Both the position numbers and the translations under genes were made by a program. A DNA stretch of 64,000 nucleotides. It comes from Bacteroidales bacterium. GTDB lineage: Bacteria; Bacteroidota; Bacteroidia; Bacteroidales; UBA932. A model generated the notes under the pieces. It was given only the letters and a program-made list of their open reading frames with translations. It had not been told where the DNA came from and did no database searches. Numbering within the stretch: the first letter of the stretch is position 1; every line of letters starts with the position of its first letter. Shown one piece after another: positions 24,809 through 32,955 of the stretch. The DNA lies in contig JAAYJQ010000003.1 of assembly GCA_012522855.1 (NCBI GenBank), forward strand, positions 1 through 64,000, given 5' to 3'.

Positions 24809-26683
24809 ATGAAAAAAATAATCAACTTTCTGGCACCTTGTGCAACAGTATTAGCTCTGACGTTGAATTCCTGTGTAAATCTTGATATCGACCCGACGAA
24901 TAACTTACGGGGAGATCAGGTGTATAGCAATGAGATCGGGATCACAGCGGCACTTGCGACATTATATTCATACCTTCCCATTGCTGCTCACAATGCTAGT
25001 GTTTGGGGGGGGATTAGAGGAGACGGTTTCGCTCCGTTCTCCATCTGGAACAATCCAAGTGTCGTGACAGGCGAAGCCCAGAATATTCCTCTTCGTGTTG
25101 CTCTTGCGCCAAGATCTTGTGAAGGTGGAATGCTATCATTTTGGGATTACGGTGCAATTCGTATGGCGAATCTTGTAATTGAAGGGATGAACGAAAATCA
25201 AGAAAAGTTTGCCGGTAACGAAGATGTCTTCAATCATTGGCTCGGAGAGGCATATTTCTGTAGGGCATTCCTGTACTACGCTATGGTTCGCAGCTTTGGT
25301 GGTGTTCCTATCGTTACCACGACAGACAGCTACACAAACCTTTCTCTTGAGGAATTCTATAGACCGAGGAACAAAGAGGCAGAATGCTATGATTTTATCG
25401 CGGAAGATTTAGACAGAGCTTATCAACTTATGGGGGAGAACGAAATCAACGGAGGTCGAGCAAATAAATTCATCGCTGCCGGTTTGAAGTCTCGTGCAAT
25501 GCTTTATGCTGCTTGCGAAGCTAAAAACGGAATCGTCCAACTTGACGGAATATGCGGTATTCCGGCTTCTGAGGCGATAAAATATTACTTGCTCGCTTAT
25601 GATGCCGCTTGCAAGGCGATGGACAACGGAGGAAAGTATGAATTATATAACCGCTATGACAATGGTACTGAAGCCGGTAAAATAAAGAATTATTGGAATA
25701 TTTTCATAGATGAATCAACTTCCAACAAGGAGAGGATGCTCATCAAAGAGTATGACGCTGGTGTGGCAAATGGACGTCCTGAAAATTGGACTTGTCAGCA
25801 GTTGCCATATCACCATTCAATGGTTACAGATTCTGGTGAACTTTCCCCTACAGTCGAATGGCTCGAGCTCTGGGATGATAAGGATGGTAATCCATTCGTA
25901 CTAAACATCGGGACTGAAGATAATCCAATGCGCTATGATAAAACTGAAGATCTATTCGCCCGCGCACAGCCCCGAATGAAGGCTACAATACTTTTTCCCG
26001 GATGTGAAATCCCTGGTCGTGACGGGGCAATCTTCGAAGTTCGCAGGGGAATCTATGATAGTTATCCAGAGGGACCTCTCTACGAATCTGCCTCGTTTAC
26101 TGAGCGGCACCCGAACGGAATGACTATTCAAGGGTGGTGCGGTATAGGTAGTCAAATGACGAATGGAAACGGATGCCTCGTTTGGAAGTGGGTTGATCCT
26201 GCCGCTACTGCAAACTTTTGGGCCGGTTCTGTCGATTGGATTGAAATGCGTTATGCAGAAATTCTGCTGAATAAAGCCGAGGCGGCTGTAAACTTGATAG
26301 GACAAAAGTCACTAGACGGAAAAAACATTACGCAAGCAGATGCTCTCGATCCAATCAATAGTATCAGGAAGAGAGCTGGTACTACAGAACTTAACACAAT
26401 TAACGAAGCCAAAGTAATTAATGAGCGTCGATGTGAACTCGCATTCGAGAATAGAATTTTCTGGGATCTAAAAAGATGGAGAATGTATGAGAACACAATC
26501 CAAAACAAAACATTTAGCGCATTATATCCTTACTATGTTGTTGATGAAGGCAAGTACATTTTCAAACTTCATGAGCGTACTGAAATCCGATACTCTTTTG
26601 ACAGTAAATCCTATTATGCTCCAATTTCCTCAAGTGTCATTGCGAAGAGCGAGGGTGCAATTGTGCAGAATCCTGGATATTGA
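24809..26683 (+). CDS. SusD-family surface glycan-binding lipoprotein
   Basis: A 624-residue outer-membrane lipoprotein that forms the lid of the SusC channel and binds the incoming glycan. The signal peptide ends in the lipobox LTLNSC. The TPR-rich SusD/RagB fold shows WLGEAYFCRAFLYYAMVRSFGGVPIVT, RANKFIAAGLKSRAMLYAA, and near the C-terminus YAEILLNKAEAAVNL, INSIRKRAGTTELN and NERRCELAFENRIFWDLKRW, all hallmarks of the family. The start at 24809 follows the susC stop by 7 bases. The specific sugar ligand cannot be predicted from sequence. Confidence 0.95.
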   Translation: MKKIINFLAPCATVLALTLNSCVNLDIDPTNNLRGDQVYSNEIGITAALATLYSYLPIAAHNASVWGGIRGDGFAPFSIWNNPSVVTGEAQNIPLRVALAPRSCEGGMLSFWDYGAIRMANLVIEGMNENQEKFAGNEDVFNHWLGEAYFCRAFLYYAMVRSFGGVPIVTTTDSYTNLSLEEFYRPRNKEAECYDFIAEDLDRAYQLMGENEINGGRANKFIAAGLKSRAMLYAACEAKNGIVQLDGICGIPASEAIKYYLLAYDAACKAMDNGGKYELYNRYDNGTEAGKIKNYWNIFIDESTSNKERMLIKEYDAGVANGRPENWTCQQLPYHHSMVTDSGELSPTVEWLELWDDKDGNPFVLNIGTEDNPMRYDKTEDLFARAQPRMKATILFPGCEIPGRDGAIFEVRRGIYDSYPEGPLYESASFTERHPNGMTIQGWCGIGSQMTNGNGCLVWKWVDPAATANFWAGSVDWIEMRYAEILLNKAEAAVNLIGQKSLDGKNITQADALDPINSIRKRAGTTELNTINEAKVINERRCELAFENRIFWDLKRWRMYENTIQNKTFSALYPYYVVDEGKYIFKLHERTEIRYSFDSKSYYAPISSSVIAKSEGAIVQNPGY

Positions 26684-26709
26684 TAATAAATTCAAAATCT
26701 GACAATATT

Positions 26710-27402
26710 ATGAATAAGATTATCGTGCTTGCAATATGCAGCACCCTGTTACTGCAGTTATCTTCTTGTAAAGTGGATACATATGATCTTCCGTCTGAAA
26801 CATTGACTGGCTCTCTTGTCCTTTCGGACGGATCACAATTCATAACTGAACAACCTAACGGGTTTAGAATCAAATTAAATGAGGTCGTTGATGGAGCAAT
26901 CTCCACACTTCCTCAGTATTTTTGGGGAAAGGCAGACGGCACTTTTAACAACTCTAAAATTTTCAAAGGAATCTATATCGTGCAACCTGTAGAGGGTGCA
27001 TTTTTCGAAGTGGATCCGGTTGAAGTTGAGATTTCAGGCACGACGACGCTGACATTTGAAGTGACTCCTTTCCTGAAGATTCTGGCAGACATTTCTACAA
27101 GCGGGCCTGATCTCATCGGAAGGTATCGGATCCATAAGTCAGAAGGAGCAGGTAAGATAATGACTGCAAGGCTACTGGTTTCGAAGTGGAATCCTAACGT
27201 GGGAATGAATCGGATTGATTTCGAAGCTGTTCGGGATTTTAGTCAGATTGATGATAAAAAGGTCGTATCTACCACTTACATGGATACTATTCTTAACTGC
27301 CTTGAGCCTGGGGTTACCTATTATGTCAGAGTTGCAGCGCTTGCCGCCAATACATCCGGGCGTTATAATCTATCCGAGGTAATTAAACTTGAAATATTAT
27401 GA
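26710..27402 (+). CDS. DUF3823-family PUL lipoprotein
   Basis: A 230-residue lipoprotein. The signal peptide ends in LLQLSSC. The first domain (YDLPSETLTGSLVLSDGSQF, then PQYFWGKADGTFNNSKIF, GIYIVQPVEGAFF) has the carboxypeptidase-regulatory-like pattern of DUF3823. The second half (LADISTSGPDLIGRYRI onward, with VTYYVRVAALAANTSGRYN) is a fibronectin-like beta domain. Members nearly always follow susCD and are thought to be accessory glycan-binding or structural proteins; their function is unproven. The start at 26710 lies 26 bases after susD, and its end precedes the next lipoprotein by about 11 bases, so it belongs to the same operon. Confidence 0.85.
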   Translation: MNKIIVLAICSTLLLQLSSCKVDTYDLPSETLTGSLVLSDGSQFITEQPNGFRIKLNEVVDGAISTLPQYFWGKADGTFNNSKIFKGIYIVQPVEGAFFEVDPVEVEISGTTTLTFEVTPFLKILADISTSGPDLIGRYRIHKSEGAGKIMTARLLVSKWNPNVGMNRIDFEAVRDFSQIDDKKVVSTTYMDTILNCLEPGVTYYVRVAALAANTSGRYNLSEVIKLEIL

Positions 27403-27413
27403 TTTCAAAGATT

Positions 27414-28424
27414 ATGAATATTAAAATAACAAAAATATTCTTTTCGGCTTTGGCAATATTGCTAATTGCTATATCATGTAACGAGGAATACGATCCGATA
27501 GGACCAAACAAACCGTCTCCTGTCCTGATTCTTACCCCTCTCGAACTTGCCTTTAACGGAAGTGGCGGGACGCTATCCTCAAAAATATCCACGAATGCTG
27601 AAGAGATTACTCTTGGTGACCTCCCCGATTGGATAGAGTCAGCTACAATCAGTGAAGACAACACAACAATAACAGTAGTAGCAAAAGCGAACACGACATC
27701 CTATGATGTCAGAAGGTCAAATATTAGGCTTACATGCTTTTCCGGAGACAATTCTGTTACTCAGGATTTGAAACTCTACGAGGCTGGAAAAGATTCCAAA
27801 TTATCGTTCGCTGCTTTTTCTGGGAAGAGCCTTCCCGCAGGATGGACTGCTGATGATCCGTCAACAGTATCGATTGGTAACAGCTACCTCTCATTAAAGG
27901 CTACCGGAGCTCCTGGATATCTTTATACTCCGAATACGTCATTCAGTCCGGAAGGCCAAAAATATTTCTTTTCTGTTGACATCAGGATGAACGGTGGCGA
28001 AGGAGGTGTCAAGCTCTACGTCAATGAAAATCCTCTTCAAGTCGTAGAGATATACATGGGTTATAATGCTGCTACCAATAGAGGGGGGATCTGGGTGAAA
28101 AATGGAGAGACTTGGTGCGCGATGGATGATGGGACAATCGGATCAGGCGACTGTCCTAACAAGTTCAATGATGTATCTGAGATTCCGTCTGCAGAAGAGA
28201 GGGACGACTGGTGGAGGCTTTGCGTTTTCACAACAGAAACTACTCCAAACGAGCCAGTTGTTGAAGTGAGATCCCTCAAGACATTTAACGGAGAGACACG
28301 CGAAATCGCGCCTAACTATTCGCGCAAATTTTCATTCGTGAAAGCTGATCAAGGAAGTATTTCTCTGTGGGGAAGAAATCGTGAGAGTCAATTCAGGAAT
28401 TATGTGCTCTCATATCAAGAATAG
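27414..28424 (+). CDS. BACON plus LamG-like surface lipoprotein
   Basis: A 336-residue lipoprotein; the signal peptide ends in LLIAISC. Residues about 35-125 (ILTPLELAFNGSGGTLSSKI to YDVRRSNIRLTC) have the pattern of a BACON domain, a beta sandwich often found in Bacteroidetes carbohydrate proteins. The C-terminal 200 residues (KDSKLSFAAFSGKSLPAGWT to QFRNYVLSYQE) look like a concanavalin/laminin-G-like jelly roll that could bind glycan. Its end resembles the end of the next protein (EVSFRNFTLSYTD there), so the two share this domain. It is likely an SGBP-type protein, by position and domain build. Confidence 0.7.
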   Translation: MNIKITKIFFSALAILLIAISCNEEYDPIGPNKPSPVLILTPLELAFNGSGGTLSSKISTNAEEITLGDLPDWIESATISEDNTTITVVAKANTTSYDVRRSNIRLTCFSGDNSVTQDLKLYEAGKDSKLSFAAFSGKSLPAGWTADDPSTVSIGNSYLSLKATGAPGYLYTPNTSFSPEGQKYFFSVDIRMNGGEGGVKLYVNENPLQVVEIYMGYNAATNRGGIWVKNGETWCAMDDGTIGSGDCPNKFNDVSEIPSAEERDDWWRLCVFTTETTPNEPVVEVRSLKTFNGETREIAPNYSRKFSFVKADQGSISLWGRNRESQFRNYVLSYQE

Positions 28425-28468
28425 GATAATTTTTAATTAATAATTCAATTTTTAAATTAATAACGATT

Positions 28469-30193
28469 ATGAAAAAGTTTTTTATTTTCATAAGTTTTGC
28501 CATTGTGACTCTTTTGACTGCCTGCAAAGGTGAAGATGACAACGCTCCAAAGACCATACTTTTTAATGCCGTATCGGCATCATATTCCTCCGGCCTTCAA
28601 ACTTTATGGGTTACCGGGGATAAAATCGCTCTTTTCTCTGATAAAGTCTATTCCATGTCAGCTATGAAAGATGGCGAAACGACTACTTTCTCTGGAGAAA
28701 TGAAAAAGGCTAGCCAGTACTATGCGATCTTTCCGTATTCCGCAAATTTCGTTGATGGAGTATTTCCTGCGGTTGTCCCTGCCGAGCAAATAGTTGTAAA
28801 GAATGGTGCTCCTGTCGGAGCTTCAGTAGCATATGCTTCAAGTCAAACAACTGATTTGACTTTTAAGCCGGCTACAGCATTGTTGAAGTTTTCATTGGGT
28901 TCAGACAACAATATCAAGTACGTCAAAATTGCTTCCAAGGGCAGCAATAAACCTGCGGGTTCCATTATGGTAAATACAATTGATGGAAAAGTCACCATCA
29001 ACAGTGGAGAGGCAACCGTGACACTTAGCAACGGCGGCAACAACATAGAGAAAGCGACTTATTACGCAGCGGTGATCCCTGCTACATATGTCGAAGGCTT
29101 AGATATCACTGTCACTGATGAATACGGGCGAGTTTCTACATGTTCTTCAGAGGAATTCATTCGTTTAAATCCAGGAACTGTCTATGACCTTGGTCAAATA
29201 GATGCAACAGCGGAATTCGTCGCCCCCACCCTCATCTCCACGCCGGTTGATCTTGCGGTAAAGGGCGATGGAGAAACGGTAACAGCGACACTTTCTCTTG
29301 GATTTACAAGCGTTGGTGATATTTATTCGCCTGATTGGGCCACTGTCACAGTTGACGGAAATACGGTGAATGCTATTGTACCTGAGAGTCCATATGCTGA
29401 CGATGTCCGTTATGGAATCATTCATATTGAAGGAATAACTTCAGAAGGTCCTGCAGTTGTTGAAATTCCTATCGCTCAAGCAGCTAAAGGCGCACTGCTT
29501 GTGTACGACAGCTTCTCTGGAAAAGAACTTGATGCGAATAATTGGAAGGGTAATTATACAAGGTCTGATCTCAAATACGGTGACGGATGTCTTAAAATGA
29601 CTGGAACTGGCGAATTCAACAACCCTGAAAATACTTTCCCTCTCTTCTATATGGGTGCAAAGGTTCGTCAGAGATACATCGAGGACGGGGCTTGCAACCA
29701 GTTTATTTGTACTGTCGATATTAAAGCTGATGGAGGATGTGGAGGGATTATGGGATTTAATGCTTTCGGGATCAAGGCCGACGGCACTTGCGACTTTATA
29801 AGCAAGCAGAATTACATCGCTTTTATGTCTGCCACTGAAGGTGCGGAAGGTGGCGGATATTTTTGTTTTAACGCTACCTCGCCGAATGCGATGGATATGT
29901 GGACAAAGCCAGATAACACTGCTATTACTACCTGGCTCCGCCTCGAGATGAGCAATGTTGATAGAGCTGGGGATGGCGTGGAAGGAAATTGGGGGCTGAA
30001 GGCAATCTGGTCTCTCGAGGAAGATGCAAGCGGTGTTCTTCAGAAGAAGGATCTCCTCATGCATGGTGGCATGTGGTGGTGGAATGATAACCCACAACTC
30101 GGAACGCAGTATGGCTATTTTGGCATCTTCGCAAAAGATGCTTCTGAAGTCTCGTTCCGCAACTTTACGTTATCATATACAGATAAACAATAG
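28469..30193 (+). CDS. Multi-domain surface lipoprotein (fimbrillin-like, BACON-like, LamG-like)
   Basis: A 574-residue lipoprotein with signal peptide ending LLTAC. Residues about 30-245 (ILFNAVSASYSSGLQTLWVTGDKIALF, YYAIFPYSANF, ALLKFSLGSDNN) resemble the fimbrillin-like fold of Bacteroidetes surface proteins. Residues about 250-340 are BACON-like. The rest is a jelly-roll domain related to that of the previous gene, with tryptophan-rich surface candidates (HGGMWWWNDNP). I infer a role in glycan capture at the cell surface or in presenting the binding domain away from the membrane. It follows the previous lipoprotein by 44 bases of very A+T-rich sequence. Confidence 0.65.
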   Translation: MKKFFIFISFAIVTLLTACKGEDDNAPKTILFNAVSASYSSGLQTLWVTGDKIALFSDKVYSMSAMKDGETTTFSGEMKKASQYYAIFPYSANFVDGVFPAVVPAEQIVVKNGAPVGASVAYASSQTTDLTFKPATALLKFSLGSDNNIKYVKIASKGSNKPAGSIMVNTIDGKVTINSGEATVTLSNGGNNIEKATYYAAVIPATYVEGLDITVTDEYGRVSTCSSEEFIRLNPGTVYDLGQIDATAEFVAPTLISTPVDLAVKGDGETVTATLSLGFTSVGDIYSPDWATVTVDGNTVNAIVPESPYADDVRYGIIHIEGITSEGPAVVEIPIAQAAKGALLVYDSFSGKELDANNWKGNYTRSDLKYGDGCLKMTGTGEFNNPENTFPLFYMGAKVRQRYIEDGACNQFICTVDIKADGGCGGIMGFNAFGIKADGTCDFISKQNYIAFMSATEGAEGGGYFCFNATSPNAMDMWTKPDNTAITTWLRLEMSNVDRAGDGVEGNWGLKAIWSLEEDASGVLQKKDLLMHGGMWWWNDNPQLGTQYGYFGIFAKDASEVSFRNFTLSYTDKQ

Positions 30194-30217
30194 GAAAAAT
30201 AGTTTCACGACAAGAAA

Positions 30218-31657
30218 ATGAAGACCAACGTCATCACTTTTTTGATAGCATGTGGTTTGTTTGTTATTGCTTGCGGGGGAGAAGAAGAAAATCCCACTAG
30301 TGAAACATATACAGTTAATTTTGAGACAATGGGCGGAATACCTGTTCCGCCCCCTCAAATAATTGAAAAAGGGAATTTTGCCAACGAACCATCAGAATTA
30401 CCAGTTAAAGACGGGGTAACATTCTCTGGGTGGTATACTGAAAGTGGATTTAGGTACAATTTTAAGTCAAACCCGGTAACGAGGAATATTACTCTTTTTG
30501 CAAAATATTGGGCTGGACCGAAAAAGTATATTGTAATTAATGACTATGATTGGTCGTATCTTGAGCGGAAAATACACGAAATCTTCGGGGATTCTCAAGG
30601 AAAGGATGTAGCAGTAGGACAAGGAGTTCTATTTTATATATTCGAAAGACCGTTAGAGATTCATATCTCTACTCTTAGAAAACAACTCATAGAGAGCGAA
30701 AAATACTCTATTCCTTTGCTCATCCAGCTCGATCCTATCACTTTCTGGGACAATGTTCCTGAACTATGGAATTGGTTTGACCCCGGAATTCCTGGCTATA
30801 ATGAAGACAACAAGGCGAATGTTGAATGGACCTCTTGGTCGATGGACGATGCAGTCAAAATAGGATGGCTTAATTGGGGGACACAAATTCGATTACGACC
30901 TATGGCAAATCTTTTTAGTAAAGCTTACCAAGCTGCCGTAAAAGCAAGAATGGATGCTTTTCTGTCGATTCTTTCAGAGTGGTATACTGAATTACCTGAA
31001 GCAAAAAAGTACCTATTGATTGGGGTAAAGATCACGGGTGAGCTCGCAGTCGGGGTTAACAATTGGTATTACACAGGGGGGAATCTACTTTATGGATTAT
31101 CTGAAAAATATGATCCGAAGACAGGTATCAATATTTACAATAAGCCAAGCCGAAGCAACGGAGATGTGTCAACAATTGGATATGCTGGAGTGAAAAGCGC
31201 CGGCATCAAGTCTGCAGGAACCTTGACTGGAGAAGACATTGCTGAGCTAGAGAGGAAGTTCACTCTGTTCGTTAGTGACATAGCCGACGATTACTCGATC
31301 CCGCGAGAAAAGATTTTTGCACATGCGGGGGGATCAGATAACGATCTTGATGCATGTATCAATGATAAAGTCTGCCCTTCCTGGAGTTTTTATGGTTCAG
31401 ATGCGATTAACGCAAAGAATGCAACCTACTGCATGAACCTTATAAAGAATTCCGATGCCCCTCATTGGGGGCTCGCGGAATGGGCAATATCCAGTGAGAA
31501 GCCATCTGATTGGTCAGACGCCATACGAAGGGCTTTCAATATTGATAGATGTTACTTTCTATCAATCTACACAAACGTAATCGGCAATAACAACGGAAGC
31601 ACGATCAATGAGTCGGCTGTAGCTGGCATTAAAGCTGTCCAGAACGATAATTATTAA
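30218..31657 (+). CDS. Lipoprotein with InlB-type repeat and putative TIM-barrel hydrolase domain
   Basis: A 479-residue lipoprotein (lipobox FVIAC). Residues about 30-97 are a Listeria-Bacteroides (InlB B-type) repeat, ending FSGWYTESGFRYNF..ITLFAKYW. Residues 100-479 form a domain shared with the next gene. Conserved landmarks are LLIQLDPITFW, VPELWNWFDP, GWLNWGTQIRLRPMANLF, KITGEL (E275), NNWYYTGGN and LAEWAI (E421). Paired Glu residues after hydrophobic strands, spaced by about 146 residues, resemble the acid/base and nucleophile of retaining clan GH-A enzymes. I do not recognise a named family. Context (SusCD operon, next to GH92) supports a glycan hydrolase. It is separated from its paralogue by two bases. 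Confidence 0.6.
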   Translation: MKTNVITFLIACGLFVIACGGEEENPTSETYTVNFETMGGIPVPPPQIIEKGNFANEPSELPVKDGVTFSGWYTESGFRYNFKSNPVTRNITLFAKYWAGPKKYIVINDYDWSYLERKIHEIFGDSQGKDVAVGQGVLFYIFERPLEIHISTLRKQLIESEKYSIPLLIQLDPITFWDNVPELWNWFDPGIPGYNEDNKANVEWTSWSMDDAVKIGWLNWGTQIRLRPMANLFSKAYQAAVKARMDAFLSILSEWYTELPEAKKYLLIGVKITGELAVGVNNWYYTGGNLLYGLSEKYDPKTGINIYNKPSRSNGDVSTIGYAGVKSAGIKSAGTLTGEDIAELERKFTLFVSDIADDYSIPREKIFAHAGGSDNDLDACINDKVCPSWSFYGSDAINAKNATYCMNLIKNSDAPHWGLAEWAISSEKPSDWSDAIRRAFNIDRCYFLSIYTNVIGNNNGSTINESAVAGIKAVQNDNY

Positions 31658-31659
31658 GC

Positions 31660-32883
31660 ATGGCAACGAAAGGTAAGATTGCGACACTGATAGCAGGATC
31701 AGCCGTTGCTATGCTAGTGGTCGGCTGTATCATTCACTCTAAGTATTCGAAAGGTCCAGATCACTATTTCTTTTTGAATGATCAGTGTGATCATTTCAAT
31801 TATGAGACGATTCACGCATACTTCGGAAGTCAGTCTGGAAAGAGAATTGCAATTGGGAATGCGATTTTGATCTACATCTTTGAACGACCGATACATGAGT
31901 TTGAAGTAATTCTTAAAAAACACTTCAAAGAATCGGTTAAAAATGATATTCCGATCCTTGTGCAACTTGATCCGATTTCTTTTTGGCAAGATGTTCCCGA
32001 ATTATGGAACTGGTGGGATCCAAATACTCCTGGATACGATCCGGAAAACCGAAAAAATGTAGAGTGGTTTAGCTGGAACGAATACGATGCAGTAAAATTA
32101 GGCTGGCTGAACTGGGGAAGGCAGATTCGACTGCTCCCTATGGCAAACCTGTTTTCGCCTGCCTATCAAGCTGCGGTAATTGAAAGAATGGATAAGTTTC
32201 TGACATGGACAGCCGATTGGTATAATTCATTGCCGAAAAATAAAAGATATCTTCTCGGGGGTATCAAGATCACTGGTGAACTCGGATTCGGTATTAATAA
32301 CTGGTACTATCCTAATGGCAATAGCCTATACGATATGGACAGCGAACAAGATCCCACTTATGGTATTGACATTCATAATATGCCAAGTCGCGGAGTGGCC
32401 CAGATCGGGTATGCATCGTTGAAATATTCAGGAATTCGTACTGAAGGGAAGATCACCGCACAGGATATATATTCGCTTGAATGGAAATTCGCCAACTTCA
32501 TTGCGAACATTTCTCAGGGATATGAATTTCCTCGTGAAATGCTGTTTTCTCATTCTGGCGGCGTTGATGATGATCTAGCTGCTGCTGTGCAACCAAATAC
32601 ATGCCCGACTTGGTCATTCTACTGGGATAAAGCATTGGATCCATCTGATACAGATCAGGTGAAAAGGTACCTGAAGAAATCGGATGCACCCTATTGGGGC
32701 TGCTCAGAATGGAATATTGGTGATCAGCCAAAGGATAAATGGAAGGAAGCCTTGAAGAATTGCTACTCCATTCCCGGATGCCGTTTCATCTCGCTATTTA
32801 ACTTTGAGACTATTTTCAAGGAGAAGGATGGCTCTCTTCTAGTTAATAATGATGCGGTTGAAGCATTGAAGGAAATTCAGTAG
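31660..32883 (+). CDS. Paralogous lipoprotein, putative TIM-barrel glycan hydrolase
   Basis: A 407-residue lipoprotein with lipobox LVVGC (Cys23). It lacks the InlB-type repeat of its neighbour but matches its catalytic-like domain from end to end. Shared segments include LVQLDPISFW, VPELWNWWDP, GWLNWGRQIRLLPMANLF, GGIKITGEL (E207), INNWYYPNGN, IGYASLKYSGI, LFSHSGG and SEWNIG (E350). The spacing between the two Glu residues (143) is nearly the same as in the paralogue (146). The many conserved Trp residues would suit a sugar-binding cleft. The family is not known to me, so the hydrolase call is inference. The two genes probably arose by tandem duplication and may act on related linkages. Confidence 0.6.
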   Translation: MATKGKIATLIAGSAVAMLVVGCIIHSKYSKGPDHYFFLNDQCDHFNYETIHAYFGSQSGKRIAIGNAILIYIFERPIHEFEVILKKHFKESVKNDIPILVQLDPISFWQDVPELWNWWDPNTPGYDPENRKNVEWFSWNEYDAVKLGWLNWGRQIRLLPMANLFSPAYQAAVIERMDKFLTWTADWYNSLPKNKRYLLGGIKITGELGFGINNWYYPNGNSLYDMDSEQDPTYGIDIHNMPSRGVAQIGYASLKYSGIRTEGKITAQDIYSLEWKFANFIANISQGYEFPREMLFSHSGGVDDDLAAAVQPNTCPTWSFYWDKALDPSDTDQVKRYLKKSDAPYWGCSEWNIGDQPKDKWKEALKNCYSIPGCRFISLFNFETIFKEKDGSLLVNNDAVEALKEIQ

Positions 32884-32955
32884 TTACTAATTGATACAGG
32901 TCGAATATTGTCGGCTCATCATGCTCAAAAAGTAATTATACATAAAGTTAATAAT

